A stretch of DNA of 48,625 bases from Vasconcelosia minhoensis LEGE 07310 (GTDB taxonomy: Bacteria; Cyanobacteriota; Cyanobacteriia; Phormidesmidales; Phormidesmidaceae). The translations under genes were made by a program, and so were the position numbers. The first letter of the stretch is position 1. Each line of letters begins with the position of its first letter. Location: positions 1 through 48,625 of the forward strand of contig NZ_JADEXG010000040.1 of assembly GCF_015207255.1 (NCBI RefSeq), in the 5' to 3' direction. The notes under the pieces are model-generated. The model saw nothing but the letters and a program-made list of their open reading frames with translations, made no database searches and had not been told where the DNA came from. Below, piece by piece: positions 8,651 to 17,551 of this stretch.

Positions 8651-8853
8651 AATTTTCTGAATGCTTTTCCAAATCGCCAAGCCGCGAATTGACGTTGCTC
8701 TCAAATCAGACACATGTTGATACACTTTAGATGAAGGTAAGGCACTCAAACTATAAGTTGGGGCAGGTCAAATAAACATATCAAGTATGTTGTTTTCTAA
8801 TTCAGCATTTCAGTTGTTTGAGAGCATAGAAGTATTTCTTGAAGGGCTAAATT

Positions 8854-11286
8854 ATGAAGATCCGTCGCTATTGGCGCAAGAAAGAAAGCAATTTCTCGCC
8901 TTCGACCATAACGTATGGTTATTTGCAGGCTCGACCTTTTGGATCTACGGATAGTCTTCTGAGCGCATACGAAGCTGGGTCAAAAACTTACAGCAAATTT
9001 AACCTAGCAAGCCTTCCAATTCAGCCTAAGCTGGCAAATGGTCCGCTGGGCGATCGGTATGAGCAATCAGAAGAATTACGAATGAAGGTGGGGCTTACTA
9101 GCGGTCAGGCTTCTGAAGAATTTGAATCGATCCTGAACCAGTCTAGAAACGGCGGGGTCTCGCTAGATACACCAATTCGCAGCCAGATGGAGTCTGCCAT
9201 GGGCGCAGATTTTAGCCAGGTCAAGGTGCATACAGATAGCCAAGCCGACCAGCTTAATCGATCTATTCAAGCCAAGGCTTTTACCACAGGGAATGATGTT
9301 TTCTTCCAACAGGGGGCATATAACCCTGCAAACCGACAAGGACAGGCGCTGATTGCTCACGAATTAACTCATGTGGTCCAGCAAACCGGGCGCAAGGTTC
9401 AAAAAAAGGAAACGTCTATATCCGAAGTGTCAACTGCTGGACAGCTCACTAGCGGACCGAACTTACCTACTATTCAGGCAGCTTTTGAAGCGGCTCGTAT
9501 TGTGGATACGGCTCATCTTCATAAGCTCAAAGATGGTAATCCTGCTCAGGTGAAAGAAGGTTCAAAGGGATGTATCGGTAGAAAACTAAAGCTGGGTGAC
9601 TGGATTGAGGCCGATGTTTTGGAAGAAAAGGAGGGTGGTGCTTGGGTCAAAGCAAAGGACGGAACGAATGAGGGCTATATTCGTCGAACTAAGGTTTATC
9701 TACCGTCATCGTTTGGTCAAACGATTCAAGCACCTGACTATTCTAGTGATAAGTTAGAGCAGGCTGGAGAAGTCACCGATTCGCTAGGAAGCGGGCACGA
9801 CACCCTCTCGGGTGGGCTTGAAAACATTTCGGGAACTGAAAAAGGTAAAGCTGGTTTAGACGTGGTTTCTGGAACAGGTGATACGGTTACCGGAATTTTA
9901 GGAATGATCGGTAGTGCCAAAGAGATCAGCACGCAGAAAACCCGTTGGGAGAACATGGAGCTGGGATATGGGTTTGTTGAGTCGGTCAGCAAATCAACCT
10001 CGGGGTCTACAAAAATCGTTGATTCCTTTTCAAAGGCGCTAGGTGATGAGAAAGGCGTAGGCGAGTCTGATACTGTTGGGAAATACACTTCCGCAGTATC
10101 GGATGGCTTGTCCGCAGTCAAATCGTCTGCGCTAGGCGTGATCGGCCTCTATCGTCTGTACAAGTCTCAGAGTAGCGAGAAGCCAAAGGATGCTGCTGTC
10201 GCCTTCAAGCAGCTGACCGAAGCGGCGCTGGGGGCAGCAAAGGTGGCTAAGTCAGCCTATGACATCATTGGCAATGGCATCCCCATGTCGGTGGTCTACA
10301 CGATCCCAGCGCTAAGTATTGCTATTTCGGCTATCAACCTGCTCATCCGGCTAGCCGATGCGATTAAAGCCGGTGCTCAGAAAGTGGGGATGGGCGATAC
10401 GTCAGAAACGCTGCGGGCGTCAGTCGCTAGTCTATTCAAAGAGCCTGTTCCCGATCACTCGTCTGACTCGCGCCTGTTCGATAAAGACAGGCGCGGTACC
10501 TTTCCAGCTTACAAAACCTATTTTCGGGTGAAGCAGCCGGTTCGGGCCATGGTTAAAGACATGCTTACAGCGGGCGAGCAGGGGCAAGCGCAGGCCGACC
10601 AGACCCATTCGGATCCAGCCAAGTTAGAGGCAGATTTGGTCACTGCCGTTGATGCGGCCTATGACAACATTTGTCTGGCGGCAGACAATACTAGAGCTGT
10701 GGATGGGACTCTCAAACAAAACATTAAGGAAAAGGTGCATGCAACGCCAACGACTCGTAAAGGCAGATTGCGTAACCTGAAGGTTAATGTGCGGACTCTG
10801 AACTATGCCGATCGCAAGATCAATGAGTATGAGTTTGCCGATAAGATGTCTGAGATCAATCAAAAGCGTCAGACATCTGGATGGACAGATGTTGCCCTTG
10901 AGCTGGTGAATATGTCGGGCGATATTACTACCATCGCAACGGGCGCAACGGGCGTCGGGGCAATGGTTGGTCAGGCAATTAAGGCAAGCTCGGGGGGCTA
11001 TAAGCTAGCCCATGGCGGAGCTAAGTTTGCGCAAAAGCTGTACCGCGATCGCGACCAGGGAGACGACAAAAAATCAACGACGAATAAACATCGAGAGTAC
11101 GTCAACCATGCCCGCTTTATCTTTAAGTCCATCGCGAGCGTCAAGTCTCCGCAAGACACTAGGATCCAGCTGCTCGATAATTACATCAAAGCCACGGGTG
11201 TTAATACGGGCATGTTTTACGCGCTGTCCCGCAGCCCTGACAAGCAAATCGAGATGATGGTAGCGGCGATGAAGCAACGGTCATAG
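8854..11286 (+). CDS. DUF4157 (eCIS core domain) protein, putative injection-system cargo 2
   Basis: 810 residues from the ATG at 8854. The N-terminus again has LQARPFGS and GDRYEQ, but the EADQVAARVV helix seen in cargo 1 is missing. The DUF4157 block (about residues 100-180) is nearly identical to cargo 1, with HELTH at residues 169-173. Next comes a small SH3-like stretch (about 225-285, GDWIEADVLEEKEGGAWVK), then a long Gly/Ser/Thr-rich region with hydrophobic helices (about 310-510, including ILGMIGSAKEI and VVYTIPALSIAISAINLLIRL), then a helical C-terminus. The amphipathic or hydrophobic middle could insert into a membrane, but no toxin family was recognised. The small chaperone-like gene 13 bp downstream supports an effector-chaperone pair. 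Confidence 0.85.
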   Translation: MKIRRYWRKKESNFSPSTITYGYLQARPFGSTDSLLSAYEAGSKTYSKFNLASLPIQPKLANGPLGDRYEQSEELRMKVGLTSGQASEEFESILNQSRNGGVSLDTPIRSQMESAMGADFSQVKVHTDSQADQLNRSIQAKAFTTGNDVFFQQGAYNPANRQGQALIAHELTHVVQQTGRKVQKKETSISEVSTAGQLTSGPNLPTIQAAFEAARIVDTAHLHKLKDGNPAQVKEGSKGCIGRKLKLGDWIEADVLEEKEGGAWVKAKDGTNEGYIRRTKVYLPSSFGQTIQAPDYSSDKLEQAGEVTDSLGSGHDTLSGGLENISGTEKGKAGLDVVSGTGDTVTGILGMIGSAKEISTQKTRWENMELGYGFVESVSKSTSGSTKIVDSFSKALGDEKGVGESDTVGKYTSAVSDGLSAVKSSALGVIGLYRLYKSQSSEKPKDAAVAFKQLTEAALGAAKVAKSAYDIIGNGIPMSVVYTIPALSIAISAINLLIRLADAIKAGAQKVGMGDTSETLRASVASLFKEPVPDHSSDSRLFDKDRRGTFPAYKTYFRVKQPVRAMVKDMLTAGEQGQAQADQTHSDPAKLEADLVTAVDAAYDNICLAADNTRAVDGTLKQNIKEKVHATPTTRKGRLRNLKVNVRTLNYADRKINEYEFADKMSEINQKRQTSGWTDVALELVNMSGDITTIATGATGVGAMVGQAIKASSGGYKLAHGGAKFAQKLYRDRDQGDDKKSTTNKHREYVNHARFIFKSIASVKSPQDTRIQLLDNYIKATGVNTGMFYALSRSPDKQIEMMVAAMKQRS

Positions 11287-11299
11287 AGGTTATTCAAAC

Positions 11300-11824
11300 A
11301 TGTCAGCAGAACTTATGCAGGCCAAGCACCACTTAGAGCTCAAACGGCTACAGGAGCTGATTGAGAGCGAGCTAGAGCTAGAATCCAGGCTTTTTGAAGC
11401 GTCATCTCAGATTCCTTCCCCATCACTATCAATCGTGCTTGAGCCCGATGGCAGCGGCAGCTCAAGGGTGGCGAATTTGATGTTCCTGCCGATTGATGAC
11501 GAGGATATGGAGTCTATAAAGCTCTTGCAGCTCTATTGCGAACTCCCAATCCAAATCACTTCTGAAACGCTGCCTGACCTAGAGCAGCTTTTGCATGAGG
11601 TTAATCTGACAGTCCCGCTTGGGGCCTATAGTATCAATACCAATCGCCAGCTCATCTTCAAATACGTCTATGTGCTAAGTAAATTCAAAGAAACCGATCC
11701 CGCTGAATTTTTGGAAACGTTTCTACTGTGGATGTACATTCTAGACAACATCAATATGCTCGTAGATGCGCTTATAGAAGGACAAACTGACTTACAGGCT
11801 GCCCTACAGGCTTTAAACAGTTAG
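11300..11824 (+). CDS. Small acidic protein, chaperone-like (YbjN / T3SS-chaperone-like fold)
   Basis: This is a 174-residue acidic protein starting 13 bp after the DUF4157 effector, so it is probably in the same transcript. The N-terminus is a charged helix (HHLELKRLQELIESELELESRL). The body has the pattern LFLPI, then QLYCELPI, then NLTVPLGAYSIN, then RQLIFKYVYVLSKF, then a helical end with LLWMYILDNINMLVDAL. This order of strands and helices resembles YbjN-domain proteins and type III secretion chaperones of the CesT/Tir type. The similarity is by pattern only. Size, acidity and position fit a dedicated chaperone of the upstream effector. An immunity protein is the main alternative. Confidence 0.65.
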   Translation: MSAELMQAKHHLELKRLQELIESELELESRLFEASSQIPSPSLSIVLEPDGSGSSRVANLMFLPIDDEDMESIKLLQLYCELPIQITSETLPDLEQLLHEVNLTVPLGAYSINTNRQLIFKYVYVLSKFKETDPAEFLETFLLWMYILDNINMLVDALIEGQTDLQAALQALNS

Positions 11825-11885
11825 CAATAGCGCGTTAGTCTAGCCCCCAATTTGGGTAGGCTCTTTAAACAAATAAACTTGTTTG

Positions 11886-14168
11886 ATGAAGGTGGCTGTG
11901 CCTGTAGGACATCTGACCAAGCGCGTTCTTCGGCGCTACTTACTGCAACTGCCGCCGCAGAGGCGGATAGGGCGGTATCATGCCCTATCCAAGCTGAGTT
12001 GGCTGAAATCTGCCTTAGAAGAAATCCGGCCAGAGGTTTTGCCGGAGCCTGCGCCATCAGACATACCCGTTCAGGCAGCCATTCCCGAAGCAATTCAAGC
12101 GCCCTCTCCTCACTATCACCAGTATCGCTGCCTACAGGGCAGCCCCTTGAGCTGCCTAGAACCGGCTAACAGCGGACAGGCTCGTTGTGAATACTGTGGC
12201 TTTCCGGCTTTTCTACCTGGGCAGGGGCAACTCGTGGGGAAGCAGGGCCAATACCAGATTGGTCACCCCCTGGGACGGCGGGGGATCAGCCGCCTGTATG
12301 ACGGGCTGCGGTTAGGGGCAGAAGAGCCGGTGGTGATCCACGAGTATTTGCTACCCGAGCGGTACTTTAGCCCGGCGGAACAGCGGCAGTACCAGGAGGC
12401 GTTTACCAGCCTGGCTGGACTAGCGCTGGCCGACGGGCGGATGCAGGATCTGCGAATTGTGACGCCGTTGGAAGCGATCGCGGATCCCTCTGGCGATCGC
12501 TGCTACCTGATCACCCCTGCTGTCGATTGCAGCCCTACGCTCAATCGCTACTGCGCCGAGCACGGCCCGTTCAGCGGTCAGGCAGTGGTAGACATGCTCA
12601 ACCAGGTTTTGCAGACGCTGACGTTCCTGCACCAGCAAAAATTCAGGCTGCCATCAGGGCAGGTGCAGACGGGCATTGTTCATGGCAACCTCAGCCTGGA
12701 CAGTCTGCTTTGGGTCGAAAGCCATCGTCAGGCCGACCTTCAGGGATTCGTTTACCTGGCGGACTTAGCCCAGTGGGCAACCCGCTTTGACCCGGCGCTG
12801 GTCAATCGGGGAGAGGCGGATCCCCAGCAGGACTTAGCGGCCCTGGGACAGATCGCATTCTACCTGCTCAACGGGGCGACCGTGAACCAGCAGGGTCAGC
12901 CGCTGAATCCGCGTTTGGATGGCGATTGGCCTACCGCCCTCTATGCCCCACTCCAGCTGTTTATTCGTAGACTGATAGGTGTCGAGCCGCCGTTTGTCAG
13001 CGCTGAAGTCGCCCGTATGGCCCTACTGAAGCTGCCGCCGGAGGCTGCGGTCAGCCAGTGGGAGCTGCGGCAGGCTGAAATTTTGACGGCTCATCGCTCT
13101 GGGTATAGACCCTATGTCCCTTTGTTGATTGCGGCGGCAGTAGTCGCGGCCCTGGCTAGCATTACCTGGCTACTGCTGCGATCGCGCCAGCCTAGCTACG
13201 CTAATAGCCCCTTACCTCCCTGCTGCTTTGCCGATATCGGTGCAGTTCCCACCGGTCGCTATCCCTACGCCAGCCCAGAGTTTGCCTACTGGCATCCCCT
13301 CATTCAAACCTCACTGGATACCTCGACTCTGCCAGCGCCTCCCCTATTCAACCAGCTGCAAGCGCGCTATCCAGACCTGACGCTAATTGGGCGTTCGACC
13401 CCAACTGCGGCAACCGCGATCGCGGCGATTCAGTCGGGGCAGGCGGAGTTTGCGATTCTGCCGCTAATCGGGCCGCTGCCTGCTGATATCACCGCTACTA
13501 TCATTGCCTACGATAGTCTGGTGCCCGTGGTTGCCTTCAATTATCCAGACCGGACCAAAGGACTCACCGATGCGCTGGATGGAGAAGTTAGCCTACCTCA
13601 GCTAAAACAGCTTTATACGGGGCAAATCAGCAACTGGCAGCAGATCAGCCCGGTCGATCTGTCGGTCAACCGCTATGGGTCAAACGACCCGACCGTTCAG
13701 GCAATTTTTCAGCAACAGGTGGATTTTTATCCGGCTGAGACCGCTGCTTTTCCAAGCCTGGAAATGCTGCGGCTGATTTTGCAAGACTTTGAGAACGATA
13801 CCACCGGCAGTATTGGGATTGCGCCGCTCAGTCAGGTCGTCGGTCAGTGTTCAGTTTATCCGCTGGCCCTATCGGTTGAGAACGAACCAGTTTCACCGCT
13901 GATTCTAGACAATGGCAATGCCGTTGAGCCCGATAGTGACCTGTGCGATCGCAAAGGCAGCTACCACCCCAATGCCGCCGCCATCCGTAGTGGGTCCTAT
14001 CCCCTGGCCTACCCCCTGGCCGTAGTCTATCCCTTCGATAACACCCGGTCTAATATTGGCTCCAAGCTAGCCAGCCTGCTGCTGACCCAGGAAAGCCAGC
14101 AATACCTGATGACGATGGGGCTGGTGTCTGCCTATCCATTAGAACTGAGGACAGGTGCAGAGCAATAG
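11886..14168 (+). CDS. Zinc ribbon-pseudokinase-TM-phosphate-binding-type receptor
   Basis: 760 residues. A possible zinc ribbon carries C82, C90, C101 and C104 (CEYCGFP). A protein-kinase-like domain follows (about 115-395), but the key residues are gone: the strand-3 Lys position reads VVIHEY, the HRD Asp position is H266-G-N268, and the DFG position is A292-D-L-A295. A membrane segment spans about 412-432. Residues 440-755 form a PstS-like periplasmic binding domain, with the recognisable 'LPQLKQLYTGQISNWQQI' and 'TGSIGIAPLSQVV' phrases. The binding domain would face the periplasm and the pseudokinase the cytoplasm, which suggests a ligand sensor without phosphotransfer. It follows the DUF4157 genes on the same strand with 61 bp in between. 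Ligand and output are unknown. Confidence 0.8.
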   Translation: MKVAVPVGHLTKRVLRRYLLQLPPQRRIGRYHALSKLSWLKSALEEIRPEVLPEPAPSDIPVQAAIPEAIQAPSPHYHQYRCLQGSPLSCLEPANSGQARCEYCGFPAFLPGQGQLVGKQGQYQIGHPLGRRGISRLYDGLRLGAEEPVVIHEYLLPERYFSPAEQRQYQEAFTSLAGLALADGRMQDLRIVTPLEAIADPSGDRCYLITPAVDCSPTLNRYCAEHGPFSGQAVVDMLNQVLQTLTFLHQQKFRLPSGQVQTGIVHGNLSLDSLLWVESHRQADLQGFVYLADLAQWATRFDPALVNRGEADPQQDLAALGQIAFYLLNGATVNQQGQPLNPRLDGDWPTALYAPLQLFIRRLIGVEPPFVSAEVARMALLKLPPEAAVSQWELRQAEILTAHRSGYRPYVPLLIAAAVVAALASITWLLLRSRQPSYANSPLPPCCFADIGAVPTGRYPYASPEFAYWHPLIQTSLDTSTLPAPPLFNQLQARYPDLTLIGRSTPTAATAIAAIQSGQAEFAILPLIGPLPADITATIIAYDSLVPVVAFNYPDRTKGLTDALDGEVSLPQLKQLYTGQISNWQQISPVDLSVNRYGSNDPTVQAIFQQQVDFYPAETAAFPSLEMLRLILQDFENDTTGSIGIAPLSQVVGQCSVYPLALSVENEPVSPLILDNGNAVEPDSDLCDRKGSYHPNAAAIRSGSYPLAYPLAVVYPFDNTRSNIGSKLASLLLTQESQQYLMTMGLVSAYPLELRTGAEQ

Positions 14169-14232
14169 GCGTATGACTGCCCTGTTTCAGAGACGGCTGC
14201 CAGGGTGAGAGACAGCACGACGGCCTGGTGTT

Positions 14233-15333
14233 CTAAGCCGGCGGCGGCGGGTAGTTCCACCGTTCAATAAAAGGCTGCCAGCGGGTTTGAACCCGCTCAA
14301 GGGTGCGTTGCTCAAACGCATAGTGATTTTTGCGATAGTTTTTTTGGGCCTTCAGGTAGCGTTGAAAAGCGGGTTCTGCCGTTTCCCAGCCGTCTAGCTC
14401 CAGCTGAGCGTAGACTTTTTGCAGCTGCGGTAGGGGATTTGTTTCAAACATTTCAAACTGAATCTCGACAAAGTCCTGCTGGGGAAGCTGTGCAGTATCT
14501 CGGAACAGCGCATTCATCATTTTCGGATAGCTACTGAGAACAATCTCTTCAATCGGTACCTGGTCGAATCTCTGAAGCGAGAGTTCGTGAAACAACTTGT
14601 TGTAAAAGTTAAGGGTTGACTGAAACACCACGTAGGGATTTCGATAGATATGGATAAATTTCGCATTGGGCCAGAGGCTTCGCAGCTGCTGGATTCGAGC
14701 CGTATACACCGGATTTTTAATGAGCAGCTGCTGGCCCGGATTTTGTAGCTGAAGCTTCTGACAAAAATGCATCATTGCCCAGCGCCAGCCCTCTATTTCT
14801 GGTTCACTACATCCCTCAAAAAAAATTCCGGCATTGAAGTTTTCGACAAAGTGTTCTGGGAAATACAGGCCATGATAAAAAGAGACAGGCTGCATACTCG
14901 CCAGAGCGATTTCATCTTCCTGGGGAGAATCTGGATTGACCGGCACCCGGTCGATGAAGCGACCTTTTGGCAATGCCCTTTCTAGGATAGGCTTTAGCAG
15001 CTTGCCGATGGTGAGAAAGTCCCAGGGCAGGCCGGTGGCGATCGGCGTCACATAGGCAAACTGCGAAGAGCGGCTCAGCAGGTTGTACAGAAAGGTGGTG
15101 CCGCTGCGCCAGTGGCCGACGATGAAGACCGGCGGGGCCGGGTTGGGTTGGGGGGAAGGCAGCTGCGTCACCTGCCAGCGCTCATAGGTGGAAAACGGCC
15201 AGCGCAGCACCGCCGCTGTCATAATAATGGCCAGATGTAGGGGATATTGGCCGGTGCCATTGCGAGCGATCAGCGATCGCAATGTTTTTAGGTTACTGCC
15301 CATCAGGGGATGCAAAAGGCGAGGTTGCGACAT
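14233..15333 (-). CDS. PAPS-dependent sulfotransferase family protein
   Basis: 366 residues from the ATG at 15333. The PAPS-binding loop reads 'VFIVGHWRSGTTFLYNLL' (about residues 67-84), and the 3'-phosphate motif reads FIHIYRNPYVVFQST (about 208-222). Both are standard for cytosolic or membrane-associated sulfotransferases that move sulfate from PAPS to hydroxyl groups. The family is broad and the acceptor cannot be read from sequence. The start codon overlaps the hpnA start on the other strand, within one CATG; the ATG at 15303 is an alternative start. Its place beside hopanoid genes raises the possibility of a lipid or glycolipid acceptor, which is inference. It is convergent with the pseudokinase receptor, 64 bp away. 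Confidence 0.85.
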   Translation of the reverse strand: MSQPRLLHPLMGSNLKTLRSLIARNGTGQYPLHLAIIMTAAVLRWPFSTYERWQVTQLPSPQPNPAPPVFIVGHWRSGTTFLYNLLSRSSQFAYVTPIATGLPWDFLTIGKLLKPILERALPKGRFIDRVPVNPDSPQEDEIALASMQPVSFYHGLYFPEHFVENFNAGIFFEGCSEPEIEGWRWAMMHFCQKLQLQNPGQQLLIKNPVYTARIQQLRSLWPNAKFIHIYRNPYVVFQSTLNFYNKLFHELSLQRFDQVPIEEIVLSSYPKMMNALFRDTAQLPQQDFVEIQFEMFETNPLPQLQKVYAQLELDGWETAEPAFQRYLKAQKNYRKNHYAFEQRTLERVQTRWQPFIERWNYPPPPA

Positions 15334-16363
15334 GGGGAAGACTTGCTTAGTAACGGGGGGGCTAGGATTTATCGGGCAGTACGTCGTCCAGACACTGCTA
15401 GAGCGAGGAGAAACCGTTCGCATTTTAGACCTGGCGGTACCTGAACAGCCGATTGAAGGCGTTGACTATGTTCAGGGATCGATTACCGACCGGGCAGTGG
15501 TGGAAAGCGCGATCGCGGATACCCAATGGGTCTTTCACCTGGCGGCCAACGCCGGTTTGTGGTCGGCTCAAAAGCAAACCTTCCTCACGGTAAACCAGGT
15601 CGGCACGCGCAACATCATGACGGCAGCTCAGGCAGCAGGAGTAGATCGAGTCATCCATACCTCAACCGAATCGATCCTGAAGACGGATCGGGCTAAGTCC
15701 CCAGACCTGATCGACGAATCGGTACGGCTGACCTTTGACGATATGGTCGGCGCCTACTGCCAAGGCAAATTTCTAGCAGAGCAGGAAGCTTTTGCCGCCG
15801 CCGAGCGTGGTCTGCCGGTGGTGATCGTCAATCCGACGATTCCGATTGGGCCGCGCGATCGCAACCTGACGCCGCCTTCCCGGATGATTTTGGGATTCCT
15901 GAACGGTGACTATCCCGCTTTTCTCAACAGCACCCTCAATCTAGTTGATGCCCGAGACGTGGCCATGGGTCATATTCTCGCTGCCGAAAAGGGCCGAGTG
16001 GGCGAGCGATACCTGCTGGGCCATACCCATCTAGAGCTCAGGGAGCTGCTGCAAATTTTGACCAAACTGACCGGGCTATCAATGCCCCAACGGCAGGTAC
16101 CCTACTGGCTTGCCCTAACCGTGAGCCGCGTGCAAGAATTCATCGCCGACTACATTACCCATCGTCCACCTGCCGCCCCCTTAACCGGCGTTCGCCTGGC
16201 CGGTAGCCCGATACGCTTTGATTCGCGCAAGGCCCACCAGGAACTGGGCTTTCACGGTCGCCCGGTGGAGGAATCGCTGGCTGATGCGATTGGCTGGTAT
16301 GCCGAGCGAGGTTGGTTAAAGCGCCAACCCACCCGGTGCGTTGATCAGCTGACCTCGGCTTAG
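15332..16363 (+). CDS. hpnA: Hopanoid-associated sugar epimerase
   Basis: 343 residues of the extended short-chain dehydrogenase family. The NAD-binding GGLGFIG lies at residues 9-15 and the catalytic Y142xxxK146 in [10 protein letters not shown]. It also has the hopanoid-type phrases [18 protein letters not shown] and STESILK. HpnA proteins sit in hopanoid clusters and are thought to act on a sugar group of the side chain; the precise reaction is not settled. The start at 15332 is fixed by the nucleotide-binding motif directly after it, and a GCGAGG stretch lies upstream as a possible ribosome site. Its stop overlaps the stop of hpnH on the opposite strand (TTAG at 16360-16363). Confidence 0.85.
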   Translation: MGKTCLVTGGLGFIGQYVVQTLLERGETVRILDLAVPEQPIEGVDYVQGSITDRAVVESAIADTQWVFHLAANAGLWSAQKQTFLTVNQVGTRNIMTAAQAAGVDRVIHTSTESILKTDRAKSPDLIDESVRLTFDDMVGAYCQGKFLAEQEAFAAAERGLPVVIVNPTIPIGPRDRNLTPPSRMILGFLNGDYPAFLNSTLNLVDARDVAMGHILAAEKGRVGERYLLGHTHLELRELLQILTKLTGLSMPQRQVPYWLALTVSRVQEFIADYITHRPPAAPLTGVRLAGSPIRFDSRKAHQELGFHGRPVEESLADAIGWYAERGWLKRQPTRCVDQLTSA

Positions 16364-17379
16364 GATGCGCCAAATAGGCTGCCGAGCGATCGCGCCATAT
16401 TCTTGGGCTGCATCGCATCGACGGCTGCGGTCGGCTCATAGCCGCAGTGAACCATACAGTCAGCGCACTGGGGATTGCCGCTCTGGGTGCCGTACTGGTC
16501 CCAGTCGGTATTCTCCAGCAGCTCTTGAAAGGTTTGGTAGTGCCCTTCATTCAGCAGGTAGCAGGGCTTTTGCCAGCCTAAAACGCTGTAGCTGGGGCTA
16601 CCCCAAGGGGTGCAGTCATAGTCCTTCTGGCCGGTCAGAAAGTCCAGGAACAGGGGATTGTGATTGAACTGCCAGGCTTTTTTACCGGCCTGGAAGGGGG
16701 CCAGGATTTCTCGAAATAGGGCCTTGGTCTGCTCGCGCTGCAAAAAGTGGTCCTGGTCAGGTGCCCATTCATAGCTGTAGCCGGGGGACACCATCATGCC
16801 GTCTACCCCCAGCTCGGTCAGGTAGTCGAACAGAGCCTGAATCTCCTGCGGGTCGGTGCCGTCGAAAATCGTAGTATTAGTCGTCACCCGGAACCCCTGA
16901 GCCTTGGCCGCCCGGATAGCGCTGACGGCAATATCAAAGACGCCCTTGCGGTCTACGCATTGGTCATGCAGCTCCTGCAGGCCGTCTAGGTGAACGCTGA
17001 AGCTAAGATAGGGAGACGGCGTAAATTGATTCAGGCTTTTTTCCAGCAGCAGCCCGTTGGTGCAGAGGTAGATAAACTTTTTACGCTTCACCAGCCCCTG
17101 CACAATCTGGTCAATCTGGGGATGCAGCAGCGGTTCACCCCCCGGAATCGAAACCACCGGCGCGCCGCATTCCTCAACTGCGGCAAAGCATTCCTCTGGC
17201 GACAGGTGCTGCTTCAGAATTTCTTTGGGATGCTGGATTTTGCCACAGCCCGAGCAGGCCAGATTGCAGCGAAATAGCGGCTCTAGCATCAGGACGAGCG
17301 GGTAGCGCTTGCGTCCTTTGAGCCGCTGAGTGACCAGATACTGCCCGACTGAAACGGCCTGCTGTAAATGAATGCCCAT
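16360..17379 (-). CDS. hpnH: Adenosyl-hopene transferase, radical SAM enzyme
   Basis: 339 residues. The radical SAM cluster motif is C38-N-L-A-C42-S-G-C45, and later come the family phrases [23 protein letters not shown] and [10 protein letters not shown] Cys-rich C-terminus ([12 protein letters not shown]) is typical of HpnH. The enzyme adds the 5'-deoxyadenosyl radical of SAM to hopene (diploptene), giving adenosylhopane, the first step of side-chain extension. The full length and intact motifs support activity. It is divergent from the squalene synthase gene over a 242-bp intergenic region and convergent with hpnA. Confidence 0.93.
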   Translation of the reverse strand: MGIHLQQAVSVGQYLVTQRLKGRKRYPLVLMLEPLFRCNLACSGCGKIQHPKEILKQHLSPEECFAAVEECGAPVVSIPGGEPLLHPQIDQIVQGLVKRKKFIYLCTNGLLLEKSLNQFTPSPYLSFSVHLDGLQELHDQCVDRKGVFDIAVSAIRAAKAQGFRVTTNTTIFDGTDPQEIQALFDYLTELGVDGMMVSPGYSYEWAPDQDHFLQREQTKALFREILAPFQAGKKAWQFNHNPLFLDFLTGQKDYDCTPWGSPSYSVLGWQKPCYLLNEGHYQTFQELLENTDWDQYGTQSGNPQCADCMVHCGYEPTAAVDAMQPKNMARSLGSLFGAS

Positions 17380-17450
17380 TTTTTGGGTTCGCTCCTGTGG
17401 TAGCTTTTACGGGGTTACAGAACATCTGAGCCCTTTTACATCAAGCGACT

Positions 17451-17551
17451 GCATGTCTACATGCGCTGATTCAAACTTAAGGGTAAAGTAGGCACGAGTA
17501 TCAAAACACCTTAATGCATTTCCCCTTTGGCGAATTAATCCGTGATTAATT
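17451..17551. promoter_or_regulatory. Paired inverted repeats in the hpnH / squalene synthase intergenic region
   Basis: Two palindromic sites lie between the divergent genes. GCATGT-ct-ACATGC (17451-17464) is framed by AGCG and CGCT. AATTAATC-cgt-GATTAATT (17533-17551) is followed by a T-run. Either could be an operator; the second could also be a weak terminator. No regulator gene is adjacent. Confidence 0.4.

Noticed and set aside
8854-11286. Known toxin domain in the second DUF4157 protein
   Set aside because: No recognisable nuclease, ADP-ribosyltransferase, deaminase or glycosyltransferase motif was seen, so no activity is claimed.
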